The position numbers and the translations under genes are program-made. Positions 1 through 9,272 of a DNA stretch of 64,000 nucleotides are shown piece by piece. How positions within the stretch are numbered: the first letter of the stretch is position 1; each line of letters opens with the position of its first letter. Source of the stretch: CAJQLB01 sp041392065 (lineage in GTDB: Bacteria; Bacteroidota; Bacteroidia; Flavobacteriales; Flavobacteriaceae); contig JAWKMU010000003.1 of the NCBI GenBank assembly GCA_041392065.1, forward strand, positions 248,001-312,000. The letters run 5' to 3'. The notes under the pieces were generated by a model. The model saw only the letters and a program-made list of their open reading frames with translations, was not told the DNA's origin and did no database searches.

Positions 1-2234
1 TGATCTTGCTCACTTGGTGATTGCTCTTTCTTTTCTAGATTTTCACTAGCTTCTTGCTGTTCTTTTTTAATCTCTTCTCCAGATTTTTTGTCTTGCTTAA
101 CTGCATCAATTGGTTCTCTTAGTTCTTGATTTTCTTTTTGGAGTTCGTCCATTTCTTTCTGAAAATCTTCAAATTTCTTGTTGAGCTCGTCTTGCTTTTC
201 TTTAGTATTATTCTCTTTAGTTTCTTCTGAAAGTTTTTCTTGTTCTTTGGCTAGTTCTTCTAATTCAGATTTTAGCTTCTCTGCTTTTTTAGATACATAA
301 TAGCGTTTGGTTAGCTCTAACAATTGCTCTAAACTTCGCTTTTTGTTTTTGTTTTGTTTTGCTAACTGCTCTAGCTTTTCAGTTAGTTCTTCTTTTTGAA
401 TTTTTTCAGCAAGTTTTTCTAATTCTTCTAAAAGTTTTTCGTCTTCTTCAAGTTGCTTTTGGTTTTCATCTAGTCGCTTTTCAATATTTTCTTTAAACTC
501 GTCTTTTTCGTTTTCATTCTTTTGAAAATCTTCGAGATTCTCTTTTAACTTCTTGTTGAAGTTTTGCATCATTTCTTCTTGCTGCTTTTGGCGCTTTAAG
601 AAATTTTCAAGCTTCTTTTTATCATTAAAGTTTAATTCAGATTTTTCCTTTTGAGTTTTAGAAAACTCTTCCAGCTCTTTGTCTTGCTTCTCTAACTTCT
701 CAAGGGATTTGTTTAAATCTTTAATTGTTTCGTTTTGTTCCTTGAGTTGTTCTGTTTCCAGTTCATCTTGTGTTAACTTTCTGTATGTGAACACATTACT
801 CTTAGTGCTTTTGTAATTATTAATAGCGTCATTATCAAACACTTGAAAGTAAACATCGTAGCTTATACCTTCTTCTAACTCAATGTCTGCCGGAAAAATA
901 TTAATGAATTCATCAAAATTAGAATTTGAAATAGGTAATGATGCTGTTTTTTTATTGTCTTCGTTGTTACTTGGGTAATAAACTATTTGAAGTTTACTCA
1001 ATCCATAATCGTCACTAACTTGTCCATAAAAATAAAGCGTCTCAATGTCCATCGAATCTTGTTTCATTTCCACTTTAAGTTCCGGAAATTCATCTCTTAT
1101 CACATCAATGGAAAATGCTAAGCTCTCGTAATTCTTCAAATTATCATTGCTTGTGTTAATAGAATAATCAAAAGCCTTGTATAGTCTTTGAGAAAGCTCA
1201 AACTTATTATTGTTAGGTGTAAAATTATATGAAGAATCGTTAGTGGTAAGTTCAACTTGAGTGGTTGTTTTAGTATTTAAATTCCACGTGACTTTTGTTC
1301 CTTGAGGAACCACTGCATTACCATTACTTTTTAACACTTCGTCTTTCTTTTTGGTGTGTGCTGGATAATCTAAAATCATATCAAAACCAAGTAAGGTTGG
1401 CACCTCAACAACATTTAGAGTGTAAGGTTTTGAAGTCACATTGTTTGCAAACACCTTAAATTCAGCACTAGTTTTTGGTTGAGAAAACACATATTCGAAC
1501 TCATTAGGTTTTGTCTGATTTAAAAAATAGGTTTCGTTGTTGAATGAAATTTGAACGTTTTCTGGCGTAATTTCTCCTTCAGTGGTGACTATAAGTGTAA
1601 AATCTTTGTTTTCAATCGCATTTAAGTTTTCGTTCATCACAAAAAACTGAAAAGGTGCTGGAGGCTCATATGCTGTTTTATAATTTACAACACGTTCATA
1701 GCTGTCGCTAAACCAATTCATCTTCCCAGAAACAAAAGAAAACAAGATAATTAACAATGGAATTGCCGCATATTTGAGATACTTAACATTGTGTTTGAAA
1801 TTAATTGCTAGAGAAAAAGGAATGGGTTTAAGCTCAATTGATTTTTGATCAATACTTGCTAAAAGCAATTCGGATTGGTCTGCTGCTTTGTGAAGCTGTA
1901 ATACATTCACCAATTTATCATTTACCTCAGGAAAGTGTTTTCCAATAATTTTGGAAGCATCTAGGTAATCAATTCCTGCTTGAAGCTTAAATAATTTAAA
2001 GAGTGGAAAAGCAATAAACTTAGTAAACAAAACTAGTTCAACCAATACAAAGAGCCAAAATAAAATAGCTCTTGCTGTTGGATTTAACCACAAGACGTAC
2101 TCAACAAATAACGTGAACAAAAAATACAACAAACCGATTGCAGCAAACAATATAATGCCTCTAATAAGCTCGTTGATATAATACTTTTTAATAAACGCTT
2201 CAAGTTTTAGCTGTATGGCTTCAAAGTTGCTCAT
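1..2234 (-). CDS. DUF4175-type membrane protein with long coiled coil (3' end outside window)
   Basis: An open frame of 744 codons runs from an ATG at 2234 off the left edge of the window, so the C-terminus is missing. The first ~190 residues hold three hydrophobic segments (around residues 23-50, 57-80 and 165-180). A long extracytoplasmic region with beta-rich text follows, and the last ~250 visible residues are almost pure Glu/Lys/Gln/Leu, as in a long coiled coil. This layout fits the large DUF4175-like proteins of Bacteroidota, whose function is unknown. The family name is from recognition of layout and length, not from a search. It is transcribed divergently from the alkB-like gene, and no exact TAnnTTTG box is seen upstream. 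Confidence 0.7.
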   Translation of the reverse strand, partial: MSNFEAIQLKLEAFIKKYYINELIRGIILFAAIGLLYFLFTLFVEYVLWLNPTARAILFWLFVLVELVLFTKFIAFPLFKLFKLQAGIDYLDASKIIGKHFPEVNDKLVNVLQLHKAADQSELLLASIDQKSIELKPIPFSLAINFKHNVKYLKYAAIPLLIILFSFVSGKMNWFSDSYERVVNYKTAYEPPAPFQFFVMNENLNAIENKDFTLIVTTEGEITPENVQISFNNETYFLNQTKPNEFEYVFSQPKTSAEFKVFANNVTSKPYTLNVVEVPTLLGFDMILDYPAHTKKKDEVLKSNGNAVVPQGTKVTWNLNTKTTTQVELTTNDSSYNFTPNNNKFELSQRLYKAFDYSINTSNDNLKNYESLAFSIDVIRDEFPELKVEMKQDSMDIETLYFYGQVSDDYGLSKLQIVYYPSNNEDNKKTASLPISNSNFDEFINIFPADIELEEGISYDVYFQVFDNDAINNYKSTKSNVFTYRKLTQDELETEQLKEQNETIKDLNKSLEKLEKQDKELEEFSKTQKEKSELNFNDKKKLENFLKRQKQQEEMMQNFNKKLKENLEDFQKNENEKDEFKENIEKRLDENQKQLEEDEKLLEELEKLAEKIQKEELTEKLEQLAKQNKNKKRSLEQLLELTKRYYVSKKAEKLKSELEELAKEQEKLSEETKENNTKEKQDELNKKFEDFQKEMDELQKENQELREPIDAVKQDKKSGEEIKKEQQEASENLEKKEQSPSEQD

Positions 2235-2320
2235 TTATATTTTGTTTATTATCTCAACACATAAATCTACAATTTTATTGTTAACTTAGGCCTTTCAACA
2301 TATATAACATTGTGTTAAAG

Positions 2321-2345
2321 TCGATGATTGACGTACCTTCATCGA
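2321..2345. promoter_or_regulatory. Inverted repeat upstream of alkB-like gene, possible operator
   Basis: TCGATGA (2321-2327) and TCATCGA (2339-2345) form a perfect 7-base inverted repeat with an 11-base spacer. It ends 13 bases before the ATG of the alkane monooxygenase. The position suits a regulator binding site or a short 5' hairpin; no regulator gene is adjacent. Confidence 0.35.
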
Positions 2346-2358
2346 TGTTTGAATAAAA

Positions 2359-3408
2359 ATGAAACCTCAAGATTTTAAATATTTATTAGCTTTAACCGTT
2401 CCATTAAGTTTGGTTGTTGGGCTTTATTTTAAAGGCTATTGGTTGTTTTTAACACCTATTTACCTTTTTGTTTTTATTCCTATTTTAGAGCTAATTCTTG
2501 ATGAAGAAAACTCCAATTATTCAGAATCTGAAGTTTCTACAAGGTCAATAAACACTTTTTTTGATTGGTTGCTTTATTTAAATCTTCCAATTGTTTACGC
2601 CTTAATGATTTGGTCTTTCTTTGAAGTCGCAAACCATCCTTTTGAGGCTTATGAGTTTATTGGTTTAGTACTCTCATTAGGCATGGTTTTGGGTGGAAAT
2701 GGGATTAACGTAGCACATGAACTTGGCCACAGGCAGACTTCTAAAGAACGCTTTATAGGCAAGGCTTTGTTACTACCTTCTTTGTATATGCATTTTTATA
2801 TTGAACACAATTTTGGTCATCACTTACATGCAGCAACCAAAGAAGATCCAGCTACAGCCAGATATAAACAAAACGTTTATTCATTTTGGCTGAATTCCAT
2901 TATTAGGCAATATCTTAGTGCTTGGAACATTCAAAAACGATTACTTGAAAATTACAAGCTGTCATTTTTTTCATTAAGAAATGATATGCTTTGGTTTTTA
3001 GTTCTACAAGGATTGTATTTGACTGTAGTTTATCTGGTTTTTGGTAAAATTGTATTACTATTTGCTGTTCTTTCCGCAGTTACTGGAATTTTACTGTTAG
3101 AAACAGTTAACTATATTGAACATTATGGTTTGCTGAGACAGAAAAAAGAATCTGGTCGTTATGAACGTGTAAAAGAGATTCATTCGTGGAATTCAAATCA
3201 CGTCATTGGAAGAATAATGCTTTATGAGCTTACAAGACACAGTGATCATCACTTTAAATCATCCAAAAAGTATCAAATTCTGGAATGCCATGAAGAAAGC
3301 CCTCAATTGCCTTTTGGTTATCCAACCTCAATGGTTTTGGCTTTACTGCCTCCTTTGTGGTTTGCTATTATGAATAAACGTGTTCCAAGAGAAATGATTT
3401 CTGCTTAG
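2359..3408 (+). CDS. alkB: AlkB-type alkane 1-monooxygenase
   Basis: An integral-membrane non-haem di-iron enzyme that would hydroxylate the terminal carbon of medium-chain alkanes, taking electrons from rubredoxin. All signature histidine clusters are present: HELGHR from residue 120, EHNFGHHLHAATKEDPA from residue 149, NYIEHYG near residue 253 and RHSDHH near residue 293. Hydrophobic helices cover about residues 8-47, 70-90, 100-115 and 210-245. At 349 residues it is shorter than the ~400 of Pseudomonas AlkB but has the complete catalytic core. No rubredoxin or rubredoxin reductase gene is nearby, so electron transfer must be encoded elsewhere. The related fatty-acid and xylene monooxygenases share these motifs, but the EHYG-containing motif favours AlkB. 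Confidence 0.88.
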   Translation: MKPQDFKYLLALTVPLSLVVGLYFKGYWLFLTPIYLFVFIPILELILDEENSNYSESEVSTRSINTFFDWLLYLNLPIVYALMIWSFFEVANHPFEAYEFIGLVLSLGMVLGGNGINVAHELGHRQTSKERFIGKALLLPSLYMHFYIEHNFGHHLHAATKEDPATARYKQNVYSFWLNSIIRQYLSAWNIQKRLLENYKLSFFSLRNDMLWFLVLQGLYLTVVYLVFGKIVLLFAVLSAVTGILLLETVNYIEHYGLLRQKKESGRYERVKEIHSWNSNHVIGRIMLYELTRHSDHHFKSSKKYQILECHEESPQLPFGYPTSMVLALLPPLWFAIMNKRVPREMISA

Positions 3409-3434
3409 TCTCTTTTTATTATTAATTATCGTTT

Positions 3435-3442
3435 TATCTTTG
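3435..3442 (+). promoter_or_regulatory. TAnnTTTG -7 box for gltX
   Basis: TATCTTTG is an exact match to the Bacteroidota -7 element. It lies 18 bases before the gltX ATG, predicting a leader of about 13 bases. Confidence 0.6.
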
Positions 3443-3460
3443 CAGTCTTAAACAAGATTC

Positions 3461-4975
3461 ATGGCTAAAAATGTTCGTGTGCGTTTTGCACCAAGCCCAA
3501 CAGGACCATTACATATTGGAGGTGTAAGAACTGCTCTTTTTAATTATTTGTTTGCTAAAAAACACAATGGAACCTTTGTGTTGCGTATTGAAGATACAGA
3601 CCAAAACAGATATGTTGAAGGTGCAGAACAATATATCATTGATTCTCTAAATTGGTGTGGAATTCCATTTGATGAAGGTCCTAATAAAAACGAAACATTT
3701 GGTCCTTACAGACAAAGCGAACGCAAACATTTATACAAGCAATATGCTGAAGAGCTTATTAATAAAGGAAAAGCATATTATGCTTTTGATACTGCTAAAG
3801 AACTTGACGAACATAGAAAAAATCACGAAGCCGAAGGAAAAACGTTTATTTACAATTGGCATAACAGAGAAAAGCTCACTAATTCCATATCATTGTCTAA
3901 AGAAGATGTTGAAAAACGCATTGCTAATGGCGATGATTATGTGATTCGTTTTTGGTCGCCTCAAGACGAAACGCTTCATCTAAAAGATATTATTCGTGGA
4001 GACATTCAAATAGATACTAATGTGTTAGACGATAAGGTGTTGTTTAAAAGTGATGGCATGCCAACCTATCATTTAGCGAATATTGTAGATGATCACTTAA
4101 TGGAAATTACACATGTAATTCGAGGAGAGGAATGGTTGCCTTCTTTGGCATTACACTATCAACTGTATGATGCTTTTGGATGGGAAGCGCCTGAATTTGC
4201 ACATTTACCTTTAATATTAAAACCAACCGGAAAAGGTAAATTAAGCAAACGCGATGGTGATAAATTAGGCTTTCCTGTATTTCCACTAGAGTGGAAAGAT
4301 CTGTCAACTGGTGACATTTCCAGAGGTTATAAAGAAGATGGTTATTTTCCAGAGGCCATGGTAAATTTTTTGGCTTTTTTGGGTTGGAATCCTGGAACTG
4401 AACAGGAAATTTTTAGTTTAAAAAAATTAATAACCGCTTTTGAGCTGGAGCGTGTTAATAAATCTGGAGCGCGATTTGATCCTGAAAAAATTAAGTGGTT
4501 CAATCATCATTATATGCAAGAGCAATCAAGTGAAACTCTTGCTTCTTTGTATAAATCTTCAAGAAGTGAATTATCAGATATTGACAACGGTTATATTGTC
4601 TTGGTTGTTAATTTAATTAAAGAACGAGCAACATTTGTATCGGATTTCTGGGAATTAAGTAGTTTCTTTTTTGTCGCTCCATCAGAATATAATGAAAAAG
4701 CAGCTAAAAAAGCTATTAAGGACGATACTAAAGCATTAATGCAAGAGCTGATATTTGTAATTGAATCTGCAAATGATACTTCAAAAGAAGAAATTCAAAA
4801 CGCCATAAAAGGTTGGATCACTTCAAGCGAAATAGGATTTGGAAAAGTCATGATGCCTCTGCGATTAGCACTTGTTGGTGACTTACAAGGACCTGATCTA
4901 TTTGATATTATGTTTATGATTGGTAAAAACGAGTCGATAAAACGAATAAATAAACTTATTGAAACCGCTTGCTAA
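3461..4975 (+). CDS. gltX: Glutamyl-tRNA synthetase
   Basis: A class I aminoacyl-tRNA synthetase that charges tRNA-Glu in the cytoplasm. The N-terminal PSPTGPLHIGG at residues 11-21 holds the HIGH-type motif, and KLSKRDGDK near residue 260 is the KMSKS-type loop that activates glutamate with ATP. The 504-residue length is normal for the family. Its TAA overlaps the stop of the convergent outer-membrane gene within a 4-base CTAA at 4972-4975, so there is no room for a separate terminator. Confidence 0.97.
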   Translation: MAKNVRVRFAPSPTGPLHIGGVRTALFNYLFAKKHNGTFVLRIEDTDQNRYVEGAEQYIIDSLNWCGIPFDEGPNKNETFGPYRQSERKHLYKQYAEELINKGKAYYAFDTAKELDEHRKNHEAEGKTFIYNWHNREKLTNSISLSKEDVEKRIANGDDYVIRFWSPQDETLHLKDIIRGDIQIDTNVLDDKVLFKSDGMPTYHLANIVDDHLMEITHVIRGEEWLPSLALHYQLYDAFGWEAPEFAHLPLILKPTGKGKLSKRDGDKLGFPVFPLEWKDLSTGDISRGYKEDGYFPEAMVNFLAFLGWNPGTEQEIFSLKKLITAFELERVNKSGARFDPEKIKWFNHHYMQEQSSETLASLYKSSRSELSDIDNGYIVLVVNLIKERATFVSDFWELSSFFFVAPSEYNEKAAKKAIKDDTKALMQELIFVIESANDTSKEEIQNAIKGWITSSEIGFGKVMMPLRLALVGDLQGPDLFDIMFMIGKNESIKRINKLIETAC

Positions 4976-5655
4976 AAGGTAATCATTGCTGTTAGTGTAA
5001 GTAGTTGCTGGTTTCCTTTAAACTTGCTTTGTCCACCAGTAGTATCTAAATTGCTGTTGTTTAGTTTGTTTAATATATTAGTAAGTCCATAACCATATTG
5101 AGCCCTTACTCTAAAAGCTCCAATTCCAGCAGAAAGACCTACAATGCCATTGGCATTAAACTGTGAAATTTCTGTAATATCTTTTGCTGTTAAATTATTG
5201 TAGCCATTAATAAAGTAGGTTTCGTTTTCAGAATCTTTTAGTTCAAGTTTTCCGTTGTACTGTATTTGTGGTCCAATGTCAATGGTGAGGTTTTCATCAA
5301 TTACTTTAGCGTGAAACAAGAAACCTACTTGCACAGTCATCATCTTATATCCTATCATTTCGTCTCCAGCTACATCATCAGTCATTCGCCCTGAAATTTC
5401 TAAATGATTCTCAGATAATAGCATGCCATAACTCACTGTATACCATTTATGAGGCAAATCAACAGTTGCTGCCATACCTCCCATAAATCCATTGTCTTTT
5501 TTAGTTACAAAATTATCTGTACTGATATCAAATTGTGTAATTCCACCCTGGATAGCAATACCATTTTTTATAGCATAAGTAGTGTGTTGTGCATAAGTAG
5601 TTGTAACAAAACATAGTGTTAGTGCTACTAATAAAATAGGAAGTCTAAATTTCAT
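4972..5655 (-). CDS. Outer-membrane beta-barrel protein of unknown function
   Basis: A predicted exported protein of 227 residues. A cleavable signal peptide (MKFRLPILLVALTLCF, ending at a TYAQ cleavage site) is followed by alternating amphipathic strands, and the chain ends in a phenylalanine (TAMITF) as barrel proteins usually do. It resembles the small PorT-like barrels common in flavobacteria; a precise family was not recognised. The ATG at 5655 is preferred over one 48 bases upstream at 5703, because an exact TAnnTTTG box (5678-5685) lies inside the longer version. Confidence 0.72.
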   Translation of the reverse strand: MKFRLPILLVALTLCFVTTTYAQHTTYAIKNGIAIQGGITQFDISTDNFVTKKDNGFMGGMAATVDLPHKWYTVSYGMLLSENHLEISGRMTDDVAGDEMIGYKMMTVQVGFLFHAKVIDENLTIDIGPQIQYNGKLELKDSENETYFINGYNNLTAKDITEISQFNANGIVGLSAGIGAFRVRAQYGYGLTNILNKLNNSNLDTTGGQSKFKGNQQLLTLTAMITF

Positions 5656-5677
5656 GGTTCTTTGTATGATATTGCAA

Positions 5678-5685
5678 CAAATATA
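5678..5685 (-). promoter_or_regulatory. TAnnTTTG -7 box for the small outer-membrane gene
   Basis: TATATTTG on the minus strand lies 22 bases before the chosen ATG (5655). It falls within the longer reading frame from 5703, so it decides the start. Confidence 0.6.
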
Positions 5686-5731
5686 ACTTAATTTAGTATT
5701 CATTTATTTTATAACCATTAATCTTATTGCT

Positions 5732-6661
5732 ATGGGTCAATTTACTTTTATACCATTTATTTTTTTAGGATTGTTAGTCCTTATTTCTGCATTTTTTATT
5801 GTAAAACAACAAACAGCTGTAATTATAGAGCGTTTTGGTAAGTTTCAAAGCATTCGCCATTCAGGGCTACAACTTAAAATTCCATTAGTAGATCGTGTTG
5901 CTGGACGATTAAGTTTAAAAATACAGCAGCTTGATGTGATTATAGAAACTAAAACTTTAGATGATGTTTTTGTAAGATTGAAAGTTTCTGTTCAATACAA
6001 AGTCATACGCGACAAAGTGTATGATGCGTTTTACAAACTTGATTATCCGCACGATCAAATTACGTCCTACGTATTTGATGTGGTTAGAGCTGAAGTGCCT
6101 AAAATGAAGCTTGATGATGTGTTTGTTAAAAAAGATGATATTGCCATTGCCGTAAAAGCTGAACTTAATGATGCGATGCTTGATTATGGCTTTGACATCA
6201 TAAAAACCTTGGTTACTGATATTGATCCAGATTCGCAAGTAAAAGCAGCTATGAATAGAATTAATGCTTCGGAACGTGAAAAAATTGCGGCTCAATATGA
6301 AGGTGATGCAGCTAGAATTTTAATTGTTGAAAAAGCTAAAGCCGAAGCCGAAAGTAAGCGTTTACAAGGACAAGGTATTGCTGACCAACGTCGTGAGATT
6401 GCTCGTGGATTGGAGGAATCTGTTGAAGTGCTTAATAAAGTTGGTATTAACTCACAAGAAGCTTCTGCATTAATTGTTGTAACCCAACACTACGATACAC
6501 TACAGGCGATTGGTGAAGAAACAAATAGTAACTTAATTCTTTTACCTAACTCGCCACAAGCTGGTAGTGATATGCTCAATAATATGGTGGCTAGTTTTAC
6601 AGCAAGTAACCAAATTGGTGAGGCCATGAAAAAACAGAATAATAAAAAGAAGGAGGAGTAA
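5732..6661 (+). CDS. SPFH/band 7 domain membrane protein (stomatin/QmcA-like)
   Basis: A 309-residue protein with one N-terminal transmembrane helix (residues ~7-25) followed directly by a band 7 domain; IIERFGKFQSIRHSGLQLKIP is the typical start. The region at ~170-230 (ASEREKIAAQYEGDAARI, rich in Ala, Glu and Lys) is the oligomerising coiled coil. Such proteins form rings on the inner membrane and scaffold microdomains or membrane proteases; the partner cannot be named here. No NfeD-type gene is adjacent, so QmcA/stomatin-like is only a class assignment. The tail is strongly charged (KKQNNKKKEE). It is followed by a strong hairpin terminator shared with glnS. Confidence 0.88.
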   Translation: MGQFTFIPFIFLGLLVLISAFFIVKQQTAVIIERFGKFQSIRHSGLQLKIPLVDRVAGRLSLKIQQLDVIIETKTLDDVFVRLKVSVQYKVIRDKVYDAFYKLDYPHDQITSYVFDVVRAEVPKMKLDDVFVKKDDIAIAVKAELNDAMLDYGFDIIKTLVTDIDPDSQVKAAMNRINASEREKIAAQYEGDAARILIVEKAKAEAESKRLQGQGIADQRREIARGLEESVEVLNKVGINSQEASALIVVTQHYDTLQAIGEETNSNLILLPNSPQAGSDMLNNMVASFTASNQIGEAMKKQNNKKKEE

Positions 6662-6680
6662 TCTGATTCGTTTAATAAAC

Positions 6681-6712
6681 AAAAAAGCCCAAAGAATTCT
6701 TTGGGCTTTTTT
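6681..6712. terminator. Bidirectional terminator between band 7 gene and glnS
   Basis: AAGCCCAAAG (6685-6694) pairs with CTTTGGGCTT around an AATT loop, with A and T runs on the two sides. It can stop transcription from both convergent genes. Confidence 0.85.
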
Positions 6713-8721
6713 TATATAGTTTTTGCTTCTGCAACCAAAAGATTATTGCTGTCCTCAAGCGCTTTTTCAACAAACTCATTAATAGCATCATTGCGTTTTA
6801 AGCCATTAACAAGCAATACTTTTAATGCAATCATTGTTGCTATTCGTGTTCCTGTTTTTTTAGCAGCTGTTCCAAACAAAGGTTCAAGCTCATCATAAGT
6901 AACATCTTTGGCTAATTCTTGAATCTCAGCTTTAGCTTTTTGTTGTTTGTCTTCAGGTAAATTGGTGTATTTTTTACCTAATTGCTGAATCACATTAATT
7001 GCTTTTCGTTGCTGTGATTGCTGTTGTGGTTTTGGTTGATTTTTACTCTTATCTTCTTTAGGCTTTTGTTTTGCCCAAGAATCGCGTAAACCAACTGTTT
7101 TGTTGAACACTAATTTATCAGAAGTTGAATCATTATCAACATTAAAATAACCTAATCGTTGAAACTGAAATTGATCACCAACCTTTGCATTGGCTAAACT
7201 TGGTTCTACAAATGCATTTACTATTTTTAAAGAATTAGGATTGATAAACTCCATGAAATCTTTATCTGGATGACTATCTGGAGCTTCGTCCATAAACAAC
7301 CTGTCATATTCTCTAACTTCTGCTTTAATAGCATGTTTTATAGAGACCCAATGAAGCGTGCCTTTCACCTTTTTCGAGGTGTCTTCAGAATAAGTGCAAT
7401 GAATCTCTACAATGTTGCCATTAGCATCTTTAACAACGTTTTCTGCTTTAATGATGTAAGCGTTTTTTAATCGTACTTCGCCACCTAGCGTTAACCTAAA
7501 AAACTTACCTCCAGCGTTTTCTTTAAAATCGTCTTTTTCTATATAAATTTCTCTTGAAAAAGGTACTTTTCTGCTTCCAGCGTTTTCGTCTTCAGGATTA
7601 TTTTCAGCCTCTAACCACTCTTCTTTTCCTTCAGGATAGTTGGTGATAACAACTTTAATTGGATCTAAAACAGCCATTACACGAGGTGCTGTTTTGTTTA
7701 AATCTTCACGAACACAAAACTCTAATAACGACACATCAATCACATTGTCACGCTTTGCTACTCCTACTCTTTCTATAAAATGTCTGATTGAATTAGGCGT
7801 GTAACCTCTACGCCTTAAACCAGAAATGGTTGGCATACGCGGATCGTCCCAACCAGACACAATGCCTTCTTCAACCAGCTTAAGCAGCTTACGCTTACTC
7901 ATAATAGTATAACTTAAATTTAATCGTGCAAATTCGCGTTGCTTTGGAATTAAAGGGTATTTATCGCCACTATAGTCATGTACTTGTTCTTTAAACCAAT
8001 CGTAAAGCTTTCTGTGTGGCTTAAATTCTAAAGAACATAAAGAATGTGAAACTTGCTCAATATAGTCGCTTTCGCCATGTGTCCAATCATACATAGGGTA
8101 AATACACCAATCGTTGCCTGTTCTATGATGGTGTACATGCATAATACGATACATAATAGGATCACGCATAAGCATATTTGGGTCTTTCATATCAATTTTT
8201 GCACGTAGCACATGAGTTCCTGCCGGAAATTCACCATTTTTCATTCGTGCGAACAACTCTAAATTTTCTTCTACACTTCTATTTCTATAAGGACTATTGG
8301 TTCCCACTTGAGTTGGTGTTCCTTTTTGTTCAGCCATAGCCTCACTAGATTGAGAGTCGACATAAGCTTTTCCCTCTTTTATCATCTGCACAGCCCAATC
8401 GTATAGCTGTTGAAAATAATCTGATGAATACAATTCATTTTCCCATTGGTAGCCTAACCAAGCAATGTCGCGCTTAATAGCATCAACATATTCTTGTTCT
8501 TCTTTTGAGGGATTAGTATCATCAAATCTAAGATTTACAGGTGCATTGTATTTTTCTCCCAAACCAAAACTAATACCAATAGCTTTAGTGTGACCAATAT
8601 GTAAGTAGCCATTAGGCTCAGGTGGAAAACGAAAGCGTAAATTTTCTTTTGGCATTCCGTTTTTTAAATCTTCCTCTATAATATGCTCAATAAAATTGAG
8701 TGATTTGGTTTCTTCAGACAT
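6712..8721 (-). CDS. glnS: Glutaminyl-tRNA synthetase with C-terminal extension
   Basis: A class I synthetase charging tRNA-Gln directly. HIGH is at residues 41-44, and IMSKRKL is the KMSKS-type loop near residue 275. Two beta-barrel anticodon-binding domains should end near residue 560. The protein is 669 residues, against ~554 in E. coli. The extra ~105 residues start with a Lys/Gln/Pro-rich linker (KNQPKPQQQSQQ) and continue as a helical domain. This could be a tRNA-binding appendage, similar in position to the YqeY-like domain of Deinococcus GlnRS, but the homology is unproven. It ends against the hairpin shared with the band 7 gene. Confidence 0.96.
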   Translation of the reverse strand: MSEETKSLNFIEHIIEEDLKNGMPKENLRFRFPPEPNGYLHIGHTKAIGISFGLGEKYNAPVNLRFDDTNPSKEEQEYVDAIKRDIAWLGYQWENELYSSDYFQQLYDWAVQMIKEGKAYVDSQSSEAMAEQKGTPTQVGTNSPYRNRSVEENLELFARMKNGEFPAGTHVLRAKIDMKDPNMLMRDPIMYRIMHVHHHRTGNDWCIYPMYDWTHGESDYIEQVSHSLCSLEFKPHRKLYDWFKEQVHDYSGDKYPLIPKQREFARLNLSYTIMSKRKLLKLVEEGIVSGWDDPRMPTISGLRRRGYTPNSIRHFIERVGVAKRDNVIDVSLLEFCVREDLNKTAPRVMAVLDPIKVVITNYPEGKEEWLEAENNPEDENAGSRKVPFSREIYIEKDDFKENAGGKFFRLTLGGEVRLKNAYIIKAENVVKDANGNIVEIHCTYSEDTSKKVKGTLHWVSIKHAIKAEVREYDRLFMDEAPDSHPDKDFMEFINPNSLKIVNAFVEPSLANAKVGDQFQFQRLGYFNVDNDSTSDKLVFNKTVGLRDSWAKQKPKEDKSKNQPKPQQQSQQRKAINVIQQLGKKYTNLPEDKQQKAKAEIQELAKDVTYDELEPLFGTAAKKTGTRIATMIALKVLLVNGLKRNDAINEFVEKALEDSNNLLVAEAKTI

Positions 8722-8737
8722 CTTTAAAAATAAAAGG

Positions 8738-8745
8738 CAAAGTTA
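8738..8745 (-). promoter_or_regulatory. TAnnTTTG -7 box for glnS
   Basis: TAACTTTG on the minus strand lies 16 bases upstream of the glnS ATG. It is arranged divergently with the folB box at 8762-8769. Confidence 0.6.
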
Positions 8746-8761
8746 TTAAATATTAGTGTAA

Positions 8762-8769
8762 TATATTTG
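8762..8769 (+). promoter_or_regulatory. TAnnTTTG -7 box for folB
   Basis: TATATTTG lies 16 bases before the folB TTG start codon. This supports the unusual start. Confidence 0.6.
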
Positions 8770-8785
8770 CTGAAAATATTTTGTT

Positions 8786-9154
8786 TTGGGAATTATAAAA
8801 GTTGAAAATATAAGGGTTTTTGCTAATCATGGTTGCTTAGCTGAAGAAACTAAAATTGGAAGTGATTACAGAGTAGATTTAGAAGTAAAAGCAGATTTAC
8901 AAACCTCTGCTAAAACAGATAAGCTGAGCGATACTGTTGACTATGTATTTTTAAACCGAGTCATTAGGGAAGAAATGCAAAAACCTTCAAAATTATTAGA
9001 AACTGTGGCAAAACGAATATTAAAACGTATCTTTAAGGAAGACGAATTAGTAAAAAAAGCAACGGTTTGGGTTAGCAAAATAAATCCTCCAATTGGTGGT
9101 GATGTAGAAATGGTAACGATTAAAATGGTAGAAAAACGAAAAAAACAAAGGTAA
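8786..9154 (+). CDS. folB: Dihydroneopterin aldolase, TTG start
   Basis: A small cytoplasmic enzyme of folate biosynthesis that cleaves 7,8-dihydroneopterin to 6-hydroxymethyl-dihydropterin and glycolaldehyde. Family marks are VFANHGCLAEE near residues 12-22, the SDTVDY segment near residue 48 and KINPPIGGD near the end. The 122-residue length is normal. The frame has an in-frame TGA at 8771 and no ATG, so TTG at 8786 is the only reasonable start; the promoter box 16 bases upstream agrees with it. It is followed by tRNA-Cys. Confidence 0.93.
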   Translation: MGIIKVENIRVFANHGCLAEETKIGSDYRVDLEVKADLQTSAKTDKLSDTVDYVFLNRVIREEMQKPSKLLETVAKRILKRIFKEDELVKKATVWVSKINPPIGGDVEMVTIKMVEKRKKQR

Positions 9155-9178
9155 ATGGTGTGAAAACTTTATTTTTTT

Positions 9179-9186
9179 TACATTTG
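9179..9186 (+). promoter_or_regulatory. TAnnTTTG -7 box for tRNA-Cys
   Basis: TACATTTG ends 11 bases before the first base of the tRNA, so the primary transcript would carry only a few extra 5' bases. Confidence 0.55.
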
Positions 9187-9197
9187 CTGCCAAATAA

Positions 9198-9268
9198 GGC
9201 GTCTTGGCCGAGTGGCTAGGCATAGGTCTGCAAAACCTCGTACAGCGGTTCGAATCCGCTAGACGCCT
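9198..9268 (+). tRNA. tRNA-Cys (GCA)
   Basis: The acceptor stem GGCGTCT (9198-9204) pairs with AGACGCC (9261-9267), and the discriminator base is T, as usual for tRNA-Cys. The anticodon loop CTGCAAA gives GCA. The T arm is AGCGG-TTCGAAT-CCGCT. The 3' CCA is not encoded and must be added after transcription. Confidence 0.96.
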
Positions 9269-9272
9269 CAAC

